This document shows positions 53,498-61,484 of a stretch of 64,000 bases of DNA, one piece after another. The stretch's first letter is position 1; each line of letters begins with the position of its first letter. The notes under the pieces were generated by a model, which saw only the letters and a program-made list of their open reading frames with translations, was not told the origin of the DNA and did no database searches. Made by a program: the position numbers and the translations under genes. This DNA is from Sulfurimonas sp. (GTDB lineage Bacteria > Campylobacterota > Campylobacteria > Campylobacterales > Sulfurimonadaceae): assembly GCF_028713515.1 (NCBI RefSeq), contig NZ_JAQTOD010000002.1:304501-368500 (forward strand), written 5' to 3'.

Positions 53498-54610
53498 CTA
53501 CTTAGCCACTTTGAAGTAAGAGTCATTGAAAACTCTGTTTGCTGCGCCATCGTACTTTCTGCGACCCAGCTTATCAAGTGCTAATTCTATAGAGTTTACA
53601 ACCCACGAGATCTCATACGGAGCAATAAGTCCCATCTGATTTATACGGAAAATCTTTCCATCAAGATGGTCTTGTCCACCTGCAACATTTACTCCAAAAT
53701 CATTTTTAAGTATTTTTCTGATTTGTGAAGCATTTTCATCATCAACCGTTGTCATTGATAGGGCTGGAGTTTTTGGGTAGATGTGTAAATCAAGCGCCTT
53801 AAGTGCCAAGCTTACTGCGTTTGCTCTTAATGCTGTATCTTCATAAAGCTTCTCCATCCCGCCATCTCGCTCAATAGTCTCTAAAATCTCCAAAAGTCCG
53901 ATGATCAAAGTTGTAGCAGCTGTCCATGCAGTTGTATTTTTTCTTTGTGATTTTATCTCTGTTGCTAGATTAAAATAGTAGCCTTTTCCGCTTCCAATCT
54001 TATCAATTGCTGGAGCGCTTAGCCCTAAAATCGCCAATCCTGGAGGAAGCATAAGAGCTTTTTGACTTCCTGCAATTAAGCAGTCAATGTTGGTTATATC
54101 AATCTTCTCAACACCAACAGCAGTTATACCATCTGCTATAATCATAATATCTGGATTTAGTGCCTTTGCCGCTTCTGCTATCTCTTCTACAGGATGACGA
54201 AGTCCACCTGCTGATTCGCTTATCTGGATGGCAATTGCATCAATGCTAGGATTATTTTTCAGTGCCGTAATAACTTCATCAACACCAGCTGGCGTGTTCC
54301 ACTCATTTTTAATCTCTATATTTCCAAGTCCATGAGCGGTTGCGATTTTTCCAAATCTCTCACCGAATTTTCCAGAGTTTATGTTTAAAAGTGTGTTATG
54401 GCACAAGTTGATAACGGCCGCTTCCATAGCACCTGTTCCACTCGATGCGAGCATAACAACTTCATCACTCTGCAATAAATCAAATAGATATTTTCTTGTT
54501 TTTTCAAAAATAGCTTCAAATTCTGGGGTACGATGATGCATGGTTTCATCACTCATGGCGTTACGAACATTTTGAGGTACTGGAGTTGGTCCGGGAGTAA
54601 AAAGTAACAT
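53498..54610 (-). CDS. Class V aminotransferase (serine/alanine-glyoxylate type)
   Basis: The 370-residue PLP enzyme has the N-terminal FTPGPTPVPQNVRNAM, LASSGTGAMEAAVINL, IADGITAVGVEKID and the PLP-lysine motif CLIAGSQKALMLPPG. These place it with alanine-glyoxylate/serine-pyruvate transaminases and phosphoserine-like archaeal forms. It could supply serine or glycine. ATG at 54610 follows GGAACTCTTTT. It heads the run to hisZ-purA-fliJ-motE. Confidence 0.9.
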   Translation of the reverse strand: MLLFTPGPTPVPQNVRNAMSDETMHHRTPEFEAIFEKTRKYLFDLLQSDEVVMLASSGTGAMEAAVINLCHNTLLNINSGKFGERFGKIATAHGLGNIEIKNEWNTPAGVDEVITALKNNPSIDAIAIQISESAGGLRHPVEEIAEAAKALNPDIMIIADGITAVGVEKIDITNIDCLIAGSQKALMLPPGLAILGLSAPAIDKIGSGKGYYFNLATEIKSQRKNTTAWTAATTLIIGLLEILETIERDGGMEKLYEDTALRANAVSLALKALDLHIYPKTPALSMTTVDDENASQIRKILKNDFGVNVAGGQDHLDGKIFRINQMGLIAPYEISWVVNSIELALDKLGRRKYDGAANRVFNDSYFKVAK

Positions 54611-54755
54611 AAAAGAGTTCCTAAATGGTTAAATTTTAAAGACGCAATTATATCAAAATAACTTAAAGTCTCTCTTTTTGCAAATGGAAGTGACCTCTTA
54701 GGGAAAAAATGATATTATTTTTCAAAAAATTTTATTGTTTTATGGTGGTTTTTTC

Positions 54756-55415
54756 GTGGTTTTTGGCAAAATAGAGTATCTAAATCTTCTACCTTTTCAT
54801 ATCTTTATGAAACGATTTACAAGAAGTTCTCAGGCAAGCATGAGTATGCACTACAAAAGAGGCGTGCCTTCAAAAATAAACAGAGATTTTCACTCTCGTA
54901 GAGTTGATGCTGCCTTCATCTCAAGCATAACTGCAAAAAAACATCAACATGTTGATTTAGGCATTATCGCAAAAAAAGAGGTTTTGAGCGTTTTAGTTGC
55001 CCCTTGTGAGAATGAGATAAAAGATGGGGATTCAGCCACTTCAAATGTTTTAGCAAGAGTGCTTAAAGTAAAAGGGGAAGTTCTTATAGGCGATAAAGCA
55101 CTTAGATACTATCTTAAAAACAAGCCTCATATTGACCTCGCCAAAGAGTGGCAAAAAAAGCATAATCTTCCATTTGTTTTTGCCCTTCTATGTTTTCACA
55201 AAGATAAAAAAATATACCAAAAAATCCAAAAAGAGTTTTTAAAACAAAAAGTTAAAATCCCCCAGTATATCCTAAAAGAGGCATCTAGCAGAACAAAAAT
55301 ATCTGGCAAAGATATAGTCAAATACCTTGAGCATATATCTTATAAGCTAGATTTTAAAGCAAAAAGAGGGCTTTTGAAATTTTATAATGAGGCAAATAAG
55401 ATTAAAAAAGGGTAA
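54756..55415 (+). CDS. mqnA: Chorismate dehydratase MqnA (futalosine menaquinone pathway)
   Basis: The product contains FGKIEYLNLLPFHIFMK, the FRVDAAFISS-like HSRRVDAAFISSITA block and the C-terminal ISYKLDFKAKRGLLKFYNEA of MqnA. MqnA dehydrates chorismate to 3-enolpyruvyl-benzoate, first step of the futalosine route to menaquinone used by Campylobacterota. At about 219 residues it is short but family-like. GTG at 54756 is preferred (GGTGG 7 nt upstream); a TTG at 54735 is the outer limit. It is convergent with the GGDEF gene by 2 bp. Confidence 0.85.
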   Translation: MVFGKIEYLNLLPFHIFMKRFTRSSQASMSMHYKRGVPSKINRDFHSRRVDAAFISSITAKKHQHVDLGIIAKKEVLSVLVAPCENEIKDGDSATSNVLARVLKVKGEVLIGDKALRYYLKNKPHIDLAKEWQKKHNLPFVFALLCFHKDKKIYQKIQKEFLKQKVKIPQYILKEASSRTKISGKDIVKYLEHISYKLDFKAKRGLLKFYNEANKIKKG

Positions 55416-55417
55416 TT

Positions 55418-57325
55418 TTATACCTTTGAGACAACTCTGTTTCTTCCACTCTCTTTTGCCTCATAAAGTGCATCGTCAGCTCTTTTTATGCTATTTGAAA
55501 TATCTTCATTATCCATATGGAGCGTGACTCCAAAGCTGCATGTTATCTGCTTAACTTCCTTAAAATCTTCTCCCTCTATTGTCTCTCTTATTTTTTGAGT
55601 AATTAAGATTAGCTCCTCTATTGATTTTGTTTGAATGATAAGCAAAAACTCCTCCCCTCCCCATCTTATAAGCAAATCTTCACTGCGAATAACATTTCCA
55701 ACACTCCAAACCAGATACTTAAGCACAAAATCACCAACGCTGTGTCCATAAGTGTCATTGACATTTTTAAAGTAATCTATATCAAACATAACCACTCCAA
55801 CATGTAGCTCTTTTTTACAACTCTCTTCTATAATGAAATTTATATTTTCTTGAAAGTATTCCCTATTATAGGCATTCGTTAAGCTATCATGCATGGCTTT
55901 TTGCTCTAGTGAAAAGTGTTCACGCATAGTCTCACTTATATCAGAAAAAGAGACTATGTAACTATTATCGATGCTATTTATAAAAATTGCGAATGAATGA
56001 AATTTATTGTTTTTATCTTTCATGGAAACTATATGCTCTCTATCACTTAGTTCAGAGAGCGCATCTATCCAAAAACCATCGTTTTTTACTTTGCCTATAT
56101 GAAAAAACTTATCATTTTGTTCAAATCTTTCACAAATACATCTATTTTTCGCCTTAAAATCGCTTAAGCTACTACACCCAAAAAAATTAAGAAACTTTCT
56201 ATTTACACTGATAACTCCAGCTCTATCAAGTATTACAACTATTGCCTCTTGTGCATCAAGAATTTTTTGTGTTTTTTTAGAAATATTCTGAAATTTGACC
56301 CTAGAGTTTACCTCTCGATAAATATAAAGTATCGCCATTAAAATAACTCCATAACCACTAAATAAAAATAGAAAAAACTGGTTGTCTAATTCTTTGATTT
56401 CATCACTGTTCTCTTGTAGAATTATTGCGGAGACTACTTTTTTAGAAACTGAATTTTTTATAGGTATAAAAGTAAAAACTGAAAAAGAATCTCCTGATGG
56501 AATTGAAAAAACATCTCCCTTAAAAATATCTCTACTTGCTCTGCTGCTATCACTTTTTGTTATTTTTTCTATCTCTATCTTTTTTATATTATTGTTTAGC
56601 TCTTTTTTTATGCTTTTTTCATACATAAAGCCATCAAAAGGACTCTCTGTGTATCTTAGTTCTGTAGGCGTAACAATATTTTTTTTAGTATCATCATTAG
56701 AACTTACTATAAATTCAGCTTTTATATCTTGATAGTTTATGAGGTCATTAATAAAGGCGTAAGGGCTAAAAGTAAATTCAACACTTCCAAGATGCTCTTT
56801 TTTTGTGCCATCAATTTTTATAAGCGGAAAAATATAACGAAATCCATTATAAAAAACTCCCTCTTCAAAACCCTCTGTCTTAGTCTGATTTGCATTTGTC
56901 CACTCAACACTTTTGCGAGTATAAGTTAAGTTATCCCCATATTTTTCAGGGTTTTCAAAACGCAAAAAAGATTCACTATTTCTCAGCTGGAAATGTAGCT
57001 GTACTATACCAAGCCCTCTCAGATAAGTATATTCATCAAAGAGCTCCTCATATAGCTCACTTCTTGCACTATTCTTTTCATCTTGAGTGCCATATGCTTT
57101 TATCATCTTCTCTAAAACATACGGCTTATTTATAGCTGTATTAAATATACTCTCTGATAGTCTACTGAAATTACTTCCAACTATCTCAAAACTTTTTATA
57201 GCACTCTTGTTATGTAGTTGTAAAAAGTCATTTTTTTTACTTTGAATATACATACTAAGCACAAGAAAATGAGCCCCAAGCGCCATAATAAAAAGAGACA
57301 CAAATAAAACTATATATTTTCTCAT
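55418..57325 (-). CDS. Membrane diguanylate cyclase with dCache and PAS domains
   Basis: The 635-residue protein has an N-terminal span (YIVLFVSLFIMALGAHFLVL) and a periplasmic dCache-type sensor (about 25-310). Its recognisable core is VQLHFQLRNSESFLRFENPE...YGDNLTYTRKSV. A second span (QFFLFLFSGYGVILMAILYI), a PAS-like domain (about 350-460) and a C-terminal GGDEF domain follow. The active site is RWGGEEF, with the inhibitory I-site RSED five residues upstream, so product feedback is expected. It makes c-di-GMP in response to a periplasmic ligand. A TATAAT and a dyad lie upstream. Confidence 0.93.
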   Translation of the reverse strand: MRKYIVLFVSLFIMALGAHFLVLSMYIQSKKNDFLQLHNKSAIKSFEIVGSNFSRLSESIFNTAINKPYVLEKMIKAYGTQDEKNSARSELYEELFDEYTYLRGLGIVQLHFQLRNSESFLRFENPEKYGDNLTYTRKSVEWTNANQTKTEGFEEGVFYNGFRYIFPLIKIDGTKKEHLGSVEFTFSPYAFINDLINYQDIKAEFIVSSNDDTKKNIVTPTELRYTESPFDGFMYEKSIKKELNNNIKKIEIEKITKSDSSRASRDIFKGDVFSIPSGDSFSVFTFIPIKNSVSKKVVSAIILQENSDEIKELDNQFFLFLFSGYGVILMAILYIYREVNSRVKFQNISKKTQKILDAQEAIVVILDRAGVISVNRKFLNFFGCSSLSDFKAKNRCICERFEQNDKFFHIGKVKNDGFWIDALSELSDREHIVSMKDKNNKFHSFAIFINSIDNSYIVSFSDISETMREHFSLEQKAMHDSLTNAYNREYFQENINFIIEESCKKELHVGVVMFDIDYFKNVNDTYGHSVGDFVLKYLVWSVGNVIRSEDLLIRWGGEEFLLIIQTKSIEELILITQKIRETIEGEDFKEVKQITCSFGVTLHMDNEDISNSIKRADDALYEAKESGRNRVVSKV

Positions 57326-57406
57326 TAACTTCTTCTTTTTTAATTAAGACTGAAGATAGCTACTACACCAAAGAGAGATGCTAAATTTCACTTTCCTTCT
57401 GTTTAT

Positions 57407-57451
57407 ATTATACACATAATGCCTGTTTTTATTGTTGACAGTAGACAACAA
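57407..57451 (-). promoter_or_regulatory. Promoter and dyad upstream of the diguanylate cyclase gene
   Basis: On the minus strand an extended -10 TGTGTATAAT (hexamer 57412-57407) lies about 80 bp from the start codon. At the -35 position sits an 8-4-8 dyad, TTGTTGAC-AGTA-GACAACAA (57432-57451), with one mismatched pair, a possible operator. A separate plus-strand TATAAT (57509-57514) serves the divergent gene at 57547. Confidence 0.4.
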
Positions 57452-57546
57452 AAATAAATTTACCCTTTCTTATAAATTATAATTACACCCTTAAAGATAA
57501 GAGTGTGTTATAATTTTATCCCAAAAAAACAGATAAAGGAGATTTT

Positions 57547-57993
57547 ATGGTCGAAGCCTATTTTAAACAGATACAACCAGATATAGCTAAATACAGAGAA
57601 AAACTCTGCAGAGAAAATGTAATAATTGATAAAACTAACATGTTGTTTCTTAATCTTATTCTTAACATCCTAGATTATATGGCGACAGAAGATGCCCAGA
57701 AATTAGATATAGAGTGCGAATACAATATCTTAACTATGAAAAAAGAGTTTGAATCAGTCATATATGGTAGTTCTATAAATGAAAAAACTCAACTTATTTT
57801 ACTAACTTTTTTTCTAAGAATCGCCAAAGAGATGGATGTAAAATATGGAAAAATAGAAAATGAATATCTGCAAGAACTCTATACAATTATGACATCAAAA
57901 GGGTACAAATACCCAAGTTACATAGGAAGTCAAAAAGAGTTTGCTCTGGATAAAATGCCAGAAAATATAAAGAGAATGGAGCGATTAAGATAG
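57547..57993 (+). CDS. Hypothetical cytoplasmic protein
   Basis: Not recognised. The 148-residue, mostly helical and charged product has no signal or membrane span and starts MVEAYFKQIQPDIAKYREKL. The ribosome site AAAGGAGATTTT and a TATAAT box upstream support expression as a single gene. Its last 9 bp overlap the end of the aldolase gene on the other strand, an unusually tight convergent arrangement. The two cysteines (CREN and IECEY) form no motif. Confidence 0.65.
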   Translation: MVEAYFKQIQPDIAKYREKLCRENVIIDKTNMLFLNLILNILDYMATEDAQKLDIECEYNILTMKKEFESVIYGSSINEKTQLILLTFFLRIAKEMDVKYGKIENEYLQELYTIMTSKGYKYPSYIGSQKEFALDKMPENIKRMERLR

Positions 57994-59493
57994 CTCCAAA
58001 AATGGTGTGCACTCTTCAGCAAGCTTCTTGTATTGCAGCTTGTCTGCAATAAGCATATCGATTCCACCAAAACTTTTTACAACAAAAGAGATGAGTGATT
58101 TTATATCCTCATCACTATCAGTATCGCATTTCACGCCAATAATATCTCCAGTAGAAAATATTTTCTCAACTTCACAATTTGTATCAATTGCAATAACAAC
58201 TGCTCCTTTTTTGCTCAACTCAAAAGCCTTCTCCCGAGCTTTTTCATCTACGGCGTCGACTATGATTACTATTTTTCCACCATATTCTAGTTCATCACTA
58301 CTCTTTTTCAGTTTTGCCTGCTCTAACGACCAATACTCAACTTCAAAAATCTCTTTTTGCCCAAGCGCCTTGTATCCACCAAGCTTCTCTGCCTTTAAAA
58401 TCGCCTCGAATGAGTGGTTGTTTATATCTTTTATGATATTTGCCTCTTTTGCATTTTTACCAAAAGAGAGGCTTCCTTTGCCCTTTAGTATTGCAAAATT
58501 TGGGGCAGGATTTAAAAGTATCTCATCTTTTTTGTTCTCTAAAAAATATTGCTTGTAATCTTCTACAAAGTTTTGTAACTCCTTCTCAAACTCATCCGTA
58601 AGTATTACTGGGACTCTCTTTGTTCTTATAACATGATCTGGCGTGAGAGGACCTTTTATAGCAATCTTTTCAATGTTTTGTTTTGAAAAATATATCGCCT
58701 CTTTGCTATCATTTAACACAGAGATAATACTGCTTTCTTTTATGAGCGAGACCTCTTTTCTGATTTTTGCAAGCTCCAAAAGATCTGCGGTTGTGCTTTG
58801 GTTTTGAATATCTAAAACCGCGCCTCTCTTAAACAGATAATTCTCCGCCATATCAACTAGTTCTATAGTTTTCTCGTAAGATATTTTTGCATCATCACTA
58901 AAGGTAAATAGTCCATGGTTCATAAGAACGATACCCTCTAAACTGTTCCAATCCACATCTCTTGTCATCTCATAAACAAGTTTTGCAAGAACAAATCCAG
59001 GCATAATATATGGAATAATCAAAACTTTTTCCCCAAAAAGCTCTTTAATCTTCTCTTCACCATTTTGTGTGTTTGTGATAGTTACAACTGCATCAGCATG
59101 AGTGTGATCCACAAATTTAAAAGGGATAATAGCGTGTAAAATAGCCTCAACAGATGGATTTGGAGCACTCTGATCAATCATGGCTGCTCTTTGCCCCTTA
59201 ACCATATCCTTATCGCTTAGCTCCTTTAACTCCGCCATTTTTAAAAGTGCATCCATTCTAACGCTAGCAAAACCCTCAGCCTTAATAGTCTCCAAATCCC
59301 AACCACTGCCCTTCACCAAAAGAACATCAACTACATCACCGCAAGAGTCCGTAGCTGTCGATTTTACAGAAGTATTCCCACCGCCATGCAAAACCAACGA
59401 TGTATCTGCACCTAACAACCTCGATGTATAAACTCTTAAATCTAAGTCTATTTTATATTTTTTTGCTTCTGCGTCGTTATATAAACTTTTCAT
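57985..59493 (-). CDS. Class II aldolase with truncated short-chain dehydrogenase domain
   Basis: The 502-residue protein resembles bifunctional aldolase/SDR enzymes (RhaD-AdhE-like, COG3347). The N-terminal class II aldolase has LVLHGGGNTSVKS, LVKGSGWDL, VDHTHADAV with zinc His residues, and VLMNHGLFTFSDD. A linker region contains LTPDHVIRTKRVPV. The C-terminal part begins an SDR Rossmann fold (GGKIVIIVDAVDEKAREKAF...CDTDSDEDI...FGGIDMLIADK). It stops there, about 150-180 residues before the catalytic Ser-Tyr-Lys region. The SDR nucleotide motif also lacks the usual TGxxxGxG. Aldolase activity may remain; dehydrogenase activity is not expected. Confidence 0.8.
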   Translation of the reverse strand: MKSLYNDAEAKKYKIDLDLRVYTSRLLGADTSLVLHGGGNTSVKSTATDSCGDVVDVLLVKGSGWDLETIKAEGFASVRMDALLKMAELKELSDKDMVKGQRAAMIDQSAPNPSVEAILHAIIPFKFVDHTHADAVVTITNTQNGEEKIKELFGEKVLIIPYIMPGFVLAKLVYEMTRDVDWNSLEGIVLMNHGLFTFSDDAKISYEKTIELVDMAENYLFKRGAVLDIQNQSTTADLLELAKIRKEVSLIKESSIISVLNDSKEAIYFSKQNIEKIAIKGPLTPDHVIRTKRVPVILTDEFEKELQNFVEDYKQYFLENKKDEILLNPAPNFAILKGKGSLSFGKNAKEANIIKDINNHSFEAILKAEKLGGYKALGQKEIFEVEYWSLEQAKLKKSSDELEYGGKIVIIVDAVDEKAREKAFELSKKGAVVIAIDTNCEVEKIFSTGDIIGVKCDTDSDEDIKSLISFVVKSFGGIDMLIADKLQYKKLAEECTPFLELS

Positions 59494-59580
59494 TTTTTAG
59501 TAACCTTTTTTTGCTAATCTTTTGGATGAAATAATATTTATTATAGCTTGTTATAATTTTAGAAAAGATAAGGAGCTAAG

Positions 59581-59796
59581 ATGGGTTGGAGTTGTCAGCA
59601 TGATTATAAAGGTTACTGCAAACTTCTCAGCAAAGAGTGCCTACCAGGGATGAAAGGTTGTACTTTAAAAGGAAGTGGATATACATTTAGTACAGGAAAC
59701 TATGAAGATGATAAAAAAGCTGTTGATAAGGCGAACGACAAAGTCTCTAGCATAAAAGAAGAGATAGATTTTATAACTTTAGCAAAAAACAACTAA
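59581..59796 (+). CDS. Small four-cysteine protein, hypothetical
   Basis: Not recognised. The 71-residue product begins MGWSCQHDYKGYCKLLSKEC, then CTLKGSGYTFSTGNY, and has a charged helical end. Cysteines at 5, 13, 20 and 27 are regularly spaced, suggesting a zinc or redox site. There is no signal peptide. AAGGAGCTAAG gives a strong ribosome site, and TATAAT at 59552-59557 a promoter, so expression as a single small gene is likely. Confidence 0.65.
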   Translation: MGWSCQHDYKGYCKLLSKECLPGMKGCTLKGSGYTFSTGNYEDDKKAVDKANDKVSSIKEEIDFITLAKNN

Positions 59797-59808
59797 GCCA
59801 AAATAGAA

Positions 59809-60501
59809 TTATTTACTCCAAAACTCCAATGGGTTTGGATACAAGAAGTTATAGTCCAGCTCTTTTATTAGTTTTTGCGAAGAGACCACGCGATTTGTCA
59901 TACCACTAAAACTCCCAAACTCAAATCCAAAATCTTTACTATTTTTTTCATGTACCTTTGAGCGAAGCGGATGGATTGGTGCGACAAGATTATAAATACC
60001 CTTTATAATGTTTTTCTCTATCATGATTTTCGTGATATTTATGACATCGTCTTTATGAATATAGTTTACTTTTCCATCCTCAAAAGCAGAGATACTTTTC
60101 CATTTTCCAGCAACTCTGTCGTCCCCCATTAGGCCGCCAAGTCTAAGTATCAACAAATTATCCCTTAAACTGCTCATCAAATCTTCTGCTTCTTTTTGAA
60201 GGCTTAGCCCTTTTATCTCAACACTCTCATTAATCTCATTATTAAACTCCTTATAAACCGAAGTGGAACTCATAAGTATTATATTTGAGGCTGGATTTGT
60301 AAGTTTTGCAATATTACGAAGTGCTACAAGATAGTTGTCTTTTGTGTTTATTGCAACTATTATGATGTCGTTTTGCCAAAAAGAGGAGTTTTCTTCTATT
60401 TTATTGCGAACAAAACACTCAACTGCAAAATCCTGCGAGAGCAGAGTGGCAAGCGGTTGACCTAACCAGCCACATCCAACTATCCCAATCTTCTTTAGCA
60501 T
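59809..60501 (-). CDS. NAD(P)-binding Rossmann protein, YeeZ-like
   Basis: The 230-residue product starts KKIGIVGCGWLGQPLATLLS, a GxGxxG-type nucleotide loop. It continues with NIILMSSTSVYKEFNNEINE and LILRLGGLMGDDR, the extended-SDR/epimerase pattern of YeeZ. The substrate is unknown. It is last in the siroheme decarboxylase operon, starting directly after the preceding stop, so a role in tetrapyrrole or envelope metabolism cannot be excluded, but context is the only hint. Confidence 0.75.
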   Translation of the reverse strand: MLKKIGIVGCGWLGQPLATLLSQDFAVECFVRNKIEENSSFWQNDIIIVAINTKDNYLVALRNIAKLTNPASNIILMSSTSVYKEFNNEINESVEIKGLSLQKEAEDLMSSLRDNLLILRLGGLMGDDRVAGKWKSISAFEDGKVNYIHKDDVINITKIMIEKNIIKGIYNLVAPIHPLRSKVHEKNSKDFGFEFGSFSGMTNRVVSSQKLIKELDYNFLYPNPLEFWSK

Positions 60502-60795
60502 CTATTTTTGAGGATTGTTAGTTTGATAGCTCTTCTTAATCACTATCATCTCATAAAGTGAAACTTTAGGCATCGCTTCTTCTATAAGCTTATCGGTGTC
60601 ACTAAACTTACCCTTCATTTTCTTAATATCATCATATCCAGCTGGTTTAATTTCGTTCATTGCTGTGCCAATTGCTACCGACCATAAAAAAACAAGCATT
60701 ATCCAAACAGTTTTTTTTGATCCTGTATATACTCCAAGAAAGTGAAAACCTATACTAAGCAGTGCTGCTACACTCAGTAAAATTGCTAAACTCAT
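60502..60795 (-). CDS. Small membrane protein, hypothetical (operon with siroheme decarboxylase)
   Basis: Not recognised. The 97-residue product has two spans (SLAILLSVAALLSIGFHFLG and VWIMLVFLWSVAIGTAMNEI) and a polar tail ending KSYQTNNPQK. It overlaps the previous gene by 4 nt, indicating translational coupling. Together with the next two upstream genes it forms a trio of small inner-membrane proteins of unknown function. Confidence 0.65.
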   Translation of the reverse strand: MSLAILLSVAALLSIGFHFLGVYTGSKKTVWIMLVFLWSVAIGTAMNEIKPAGYDDIKKMKGKFSDTDKLIEEAMPKVSLYEMIVIKKSYQTNNPQK

Positions 60796-60995
60796 TTAGT
60801 TGCCTCCCTTTTTGGTATAAGACCTTCTTTTGCATCTGTGCCTTTTGCCATAGTGTCAATATCCTCTTTTATATTTGCATTTTTAACTATCTTATCGCTG
60901 AAACTTTTAACACCAATTGTACTAAGCACCATCAAAGCTGAAACAGCTATCAATAAAAATAGCGCCATTGCATATCGCTTTAGTACCTTTCTCAT
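60792..60995 (-). CDS. Small single-span membrane protein, hypothetical
   Basis: Not recognised. The 67-residue product has a basic start and one membrane span (YAMALFLLIAVSALMVLSTI), then a charged periplasmic or cytoplasmic tail (IKEDIDTMAKGTDAKEGLIP). It starts 2 bp after the 143-residue protein gene and overlaps the next gene by 4 nt. It is a likely partner of its neighbours in a membrane complex. Confidence 0.65.
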   Translation of the reverse strand: MRKVLKRYAMALFLLIAVSALMVLSTIGVKSFSDKIVKNANIKEDIDTMAKGTDAKEGLIPKREATK

Positions 60996-60997
60996 TT

Positions 60998-61429
60998 TTA
61001 TTTTGCATCTGGCTTGAGCTTAAATCTGTCGGTTTTTTCTATCTCCATCTGCGGTTCACTACCAAGCCAGCCAACACATCTTGCAGTATGAAAATCTCTC
61101 TCATACTCAGGATTCTTAAAAAGATGATTTTCTACTCTCCACCCCTGCTCTTTTGATAGTAAAACAGATTTTGAAATTGTACGGCGCATTTTATTTTCAC
61201 AAATAATAGTTTTACCAGAGTTGAAAAGTCCTTCAACCTCTGTCATTCTTGAAGTTGTTGTGCTGTAATGAAGGCCTATCATAATGGCAACAAAAGCACC
61301 AACAAATGACATTCCTTTCTTGAAAGCCCCTCTTGGTACAAAATCTCTTGATGTAACAAAAGCTGTTACGCTCAATATAAAAATACCTATTACTATATAC
61401 GCTGCCTCTAATTCTAAAAAAAGTTCCAT
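60998..61429 (-). CDS. Two-span membrane protein, hypothetical
   Basis: Not recognised. The 143-residue product has two spans (AAYIVIGIFILSVTAFVTSR and GMSFVGAFVAIMIGLHYSTT). A soluble domain follows with two cysteines (TIICENKMRR and HTARCVGWLG). It could be a periplasmic domain anchored for cofactor or cytochrome handling. It begins 55 bp after the siroheme decarboxylase gene, in the same operon. The ribosome site is AGGAGACAAA. Confidence 0.68.
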   Translation of the reverse strand: MELFLELEAAYIVIGIFILSVTAFVTSRDFVPRGAFKKGMSFVGAFVAIMIGLHYSTTTSRMTEVEGLFNSGKTIICENKMRRTISKSVLLSKEQGWRVENHLFKNPEYERDFHTARCVGWLGSEPQMEIEKTDRFKLKPDAK

Positions 61430-61484
61430 TTTGTCTCCTGTTATTATCTTATTTTATTAAAACTATGTCTCTTAGCAAGAAAAA

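Noticed and set aside
58007..58558. 183-codon plus-strand ORF antisense to the aldolase gene
   Set aside because: It is Ser/Phe/Ile-rich translation of the opposite strand of a clear coding region, with no ribosome site or recognisable domain.
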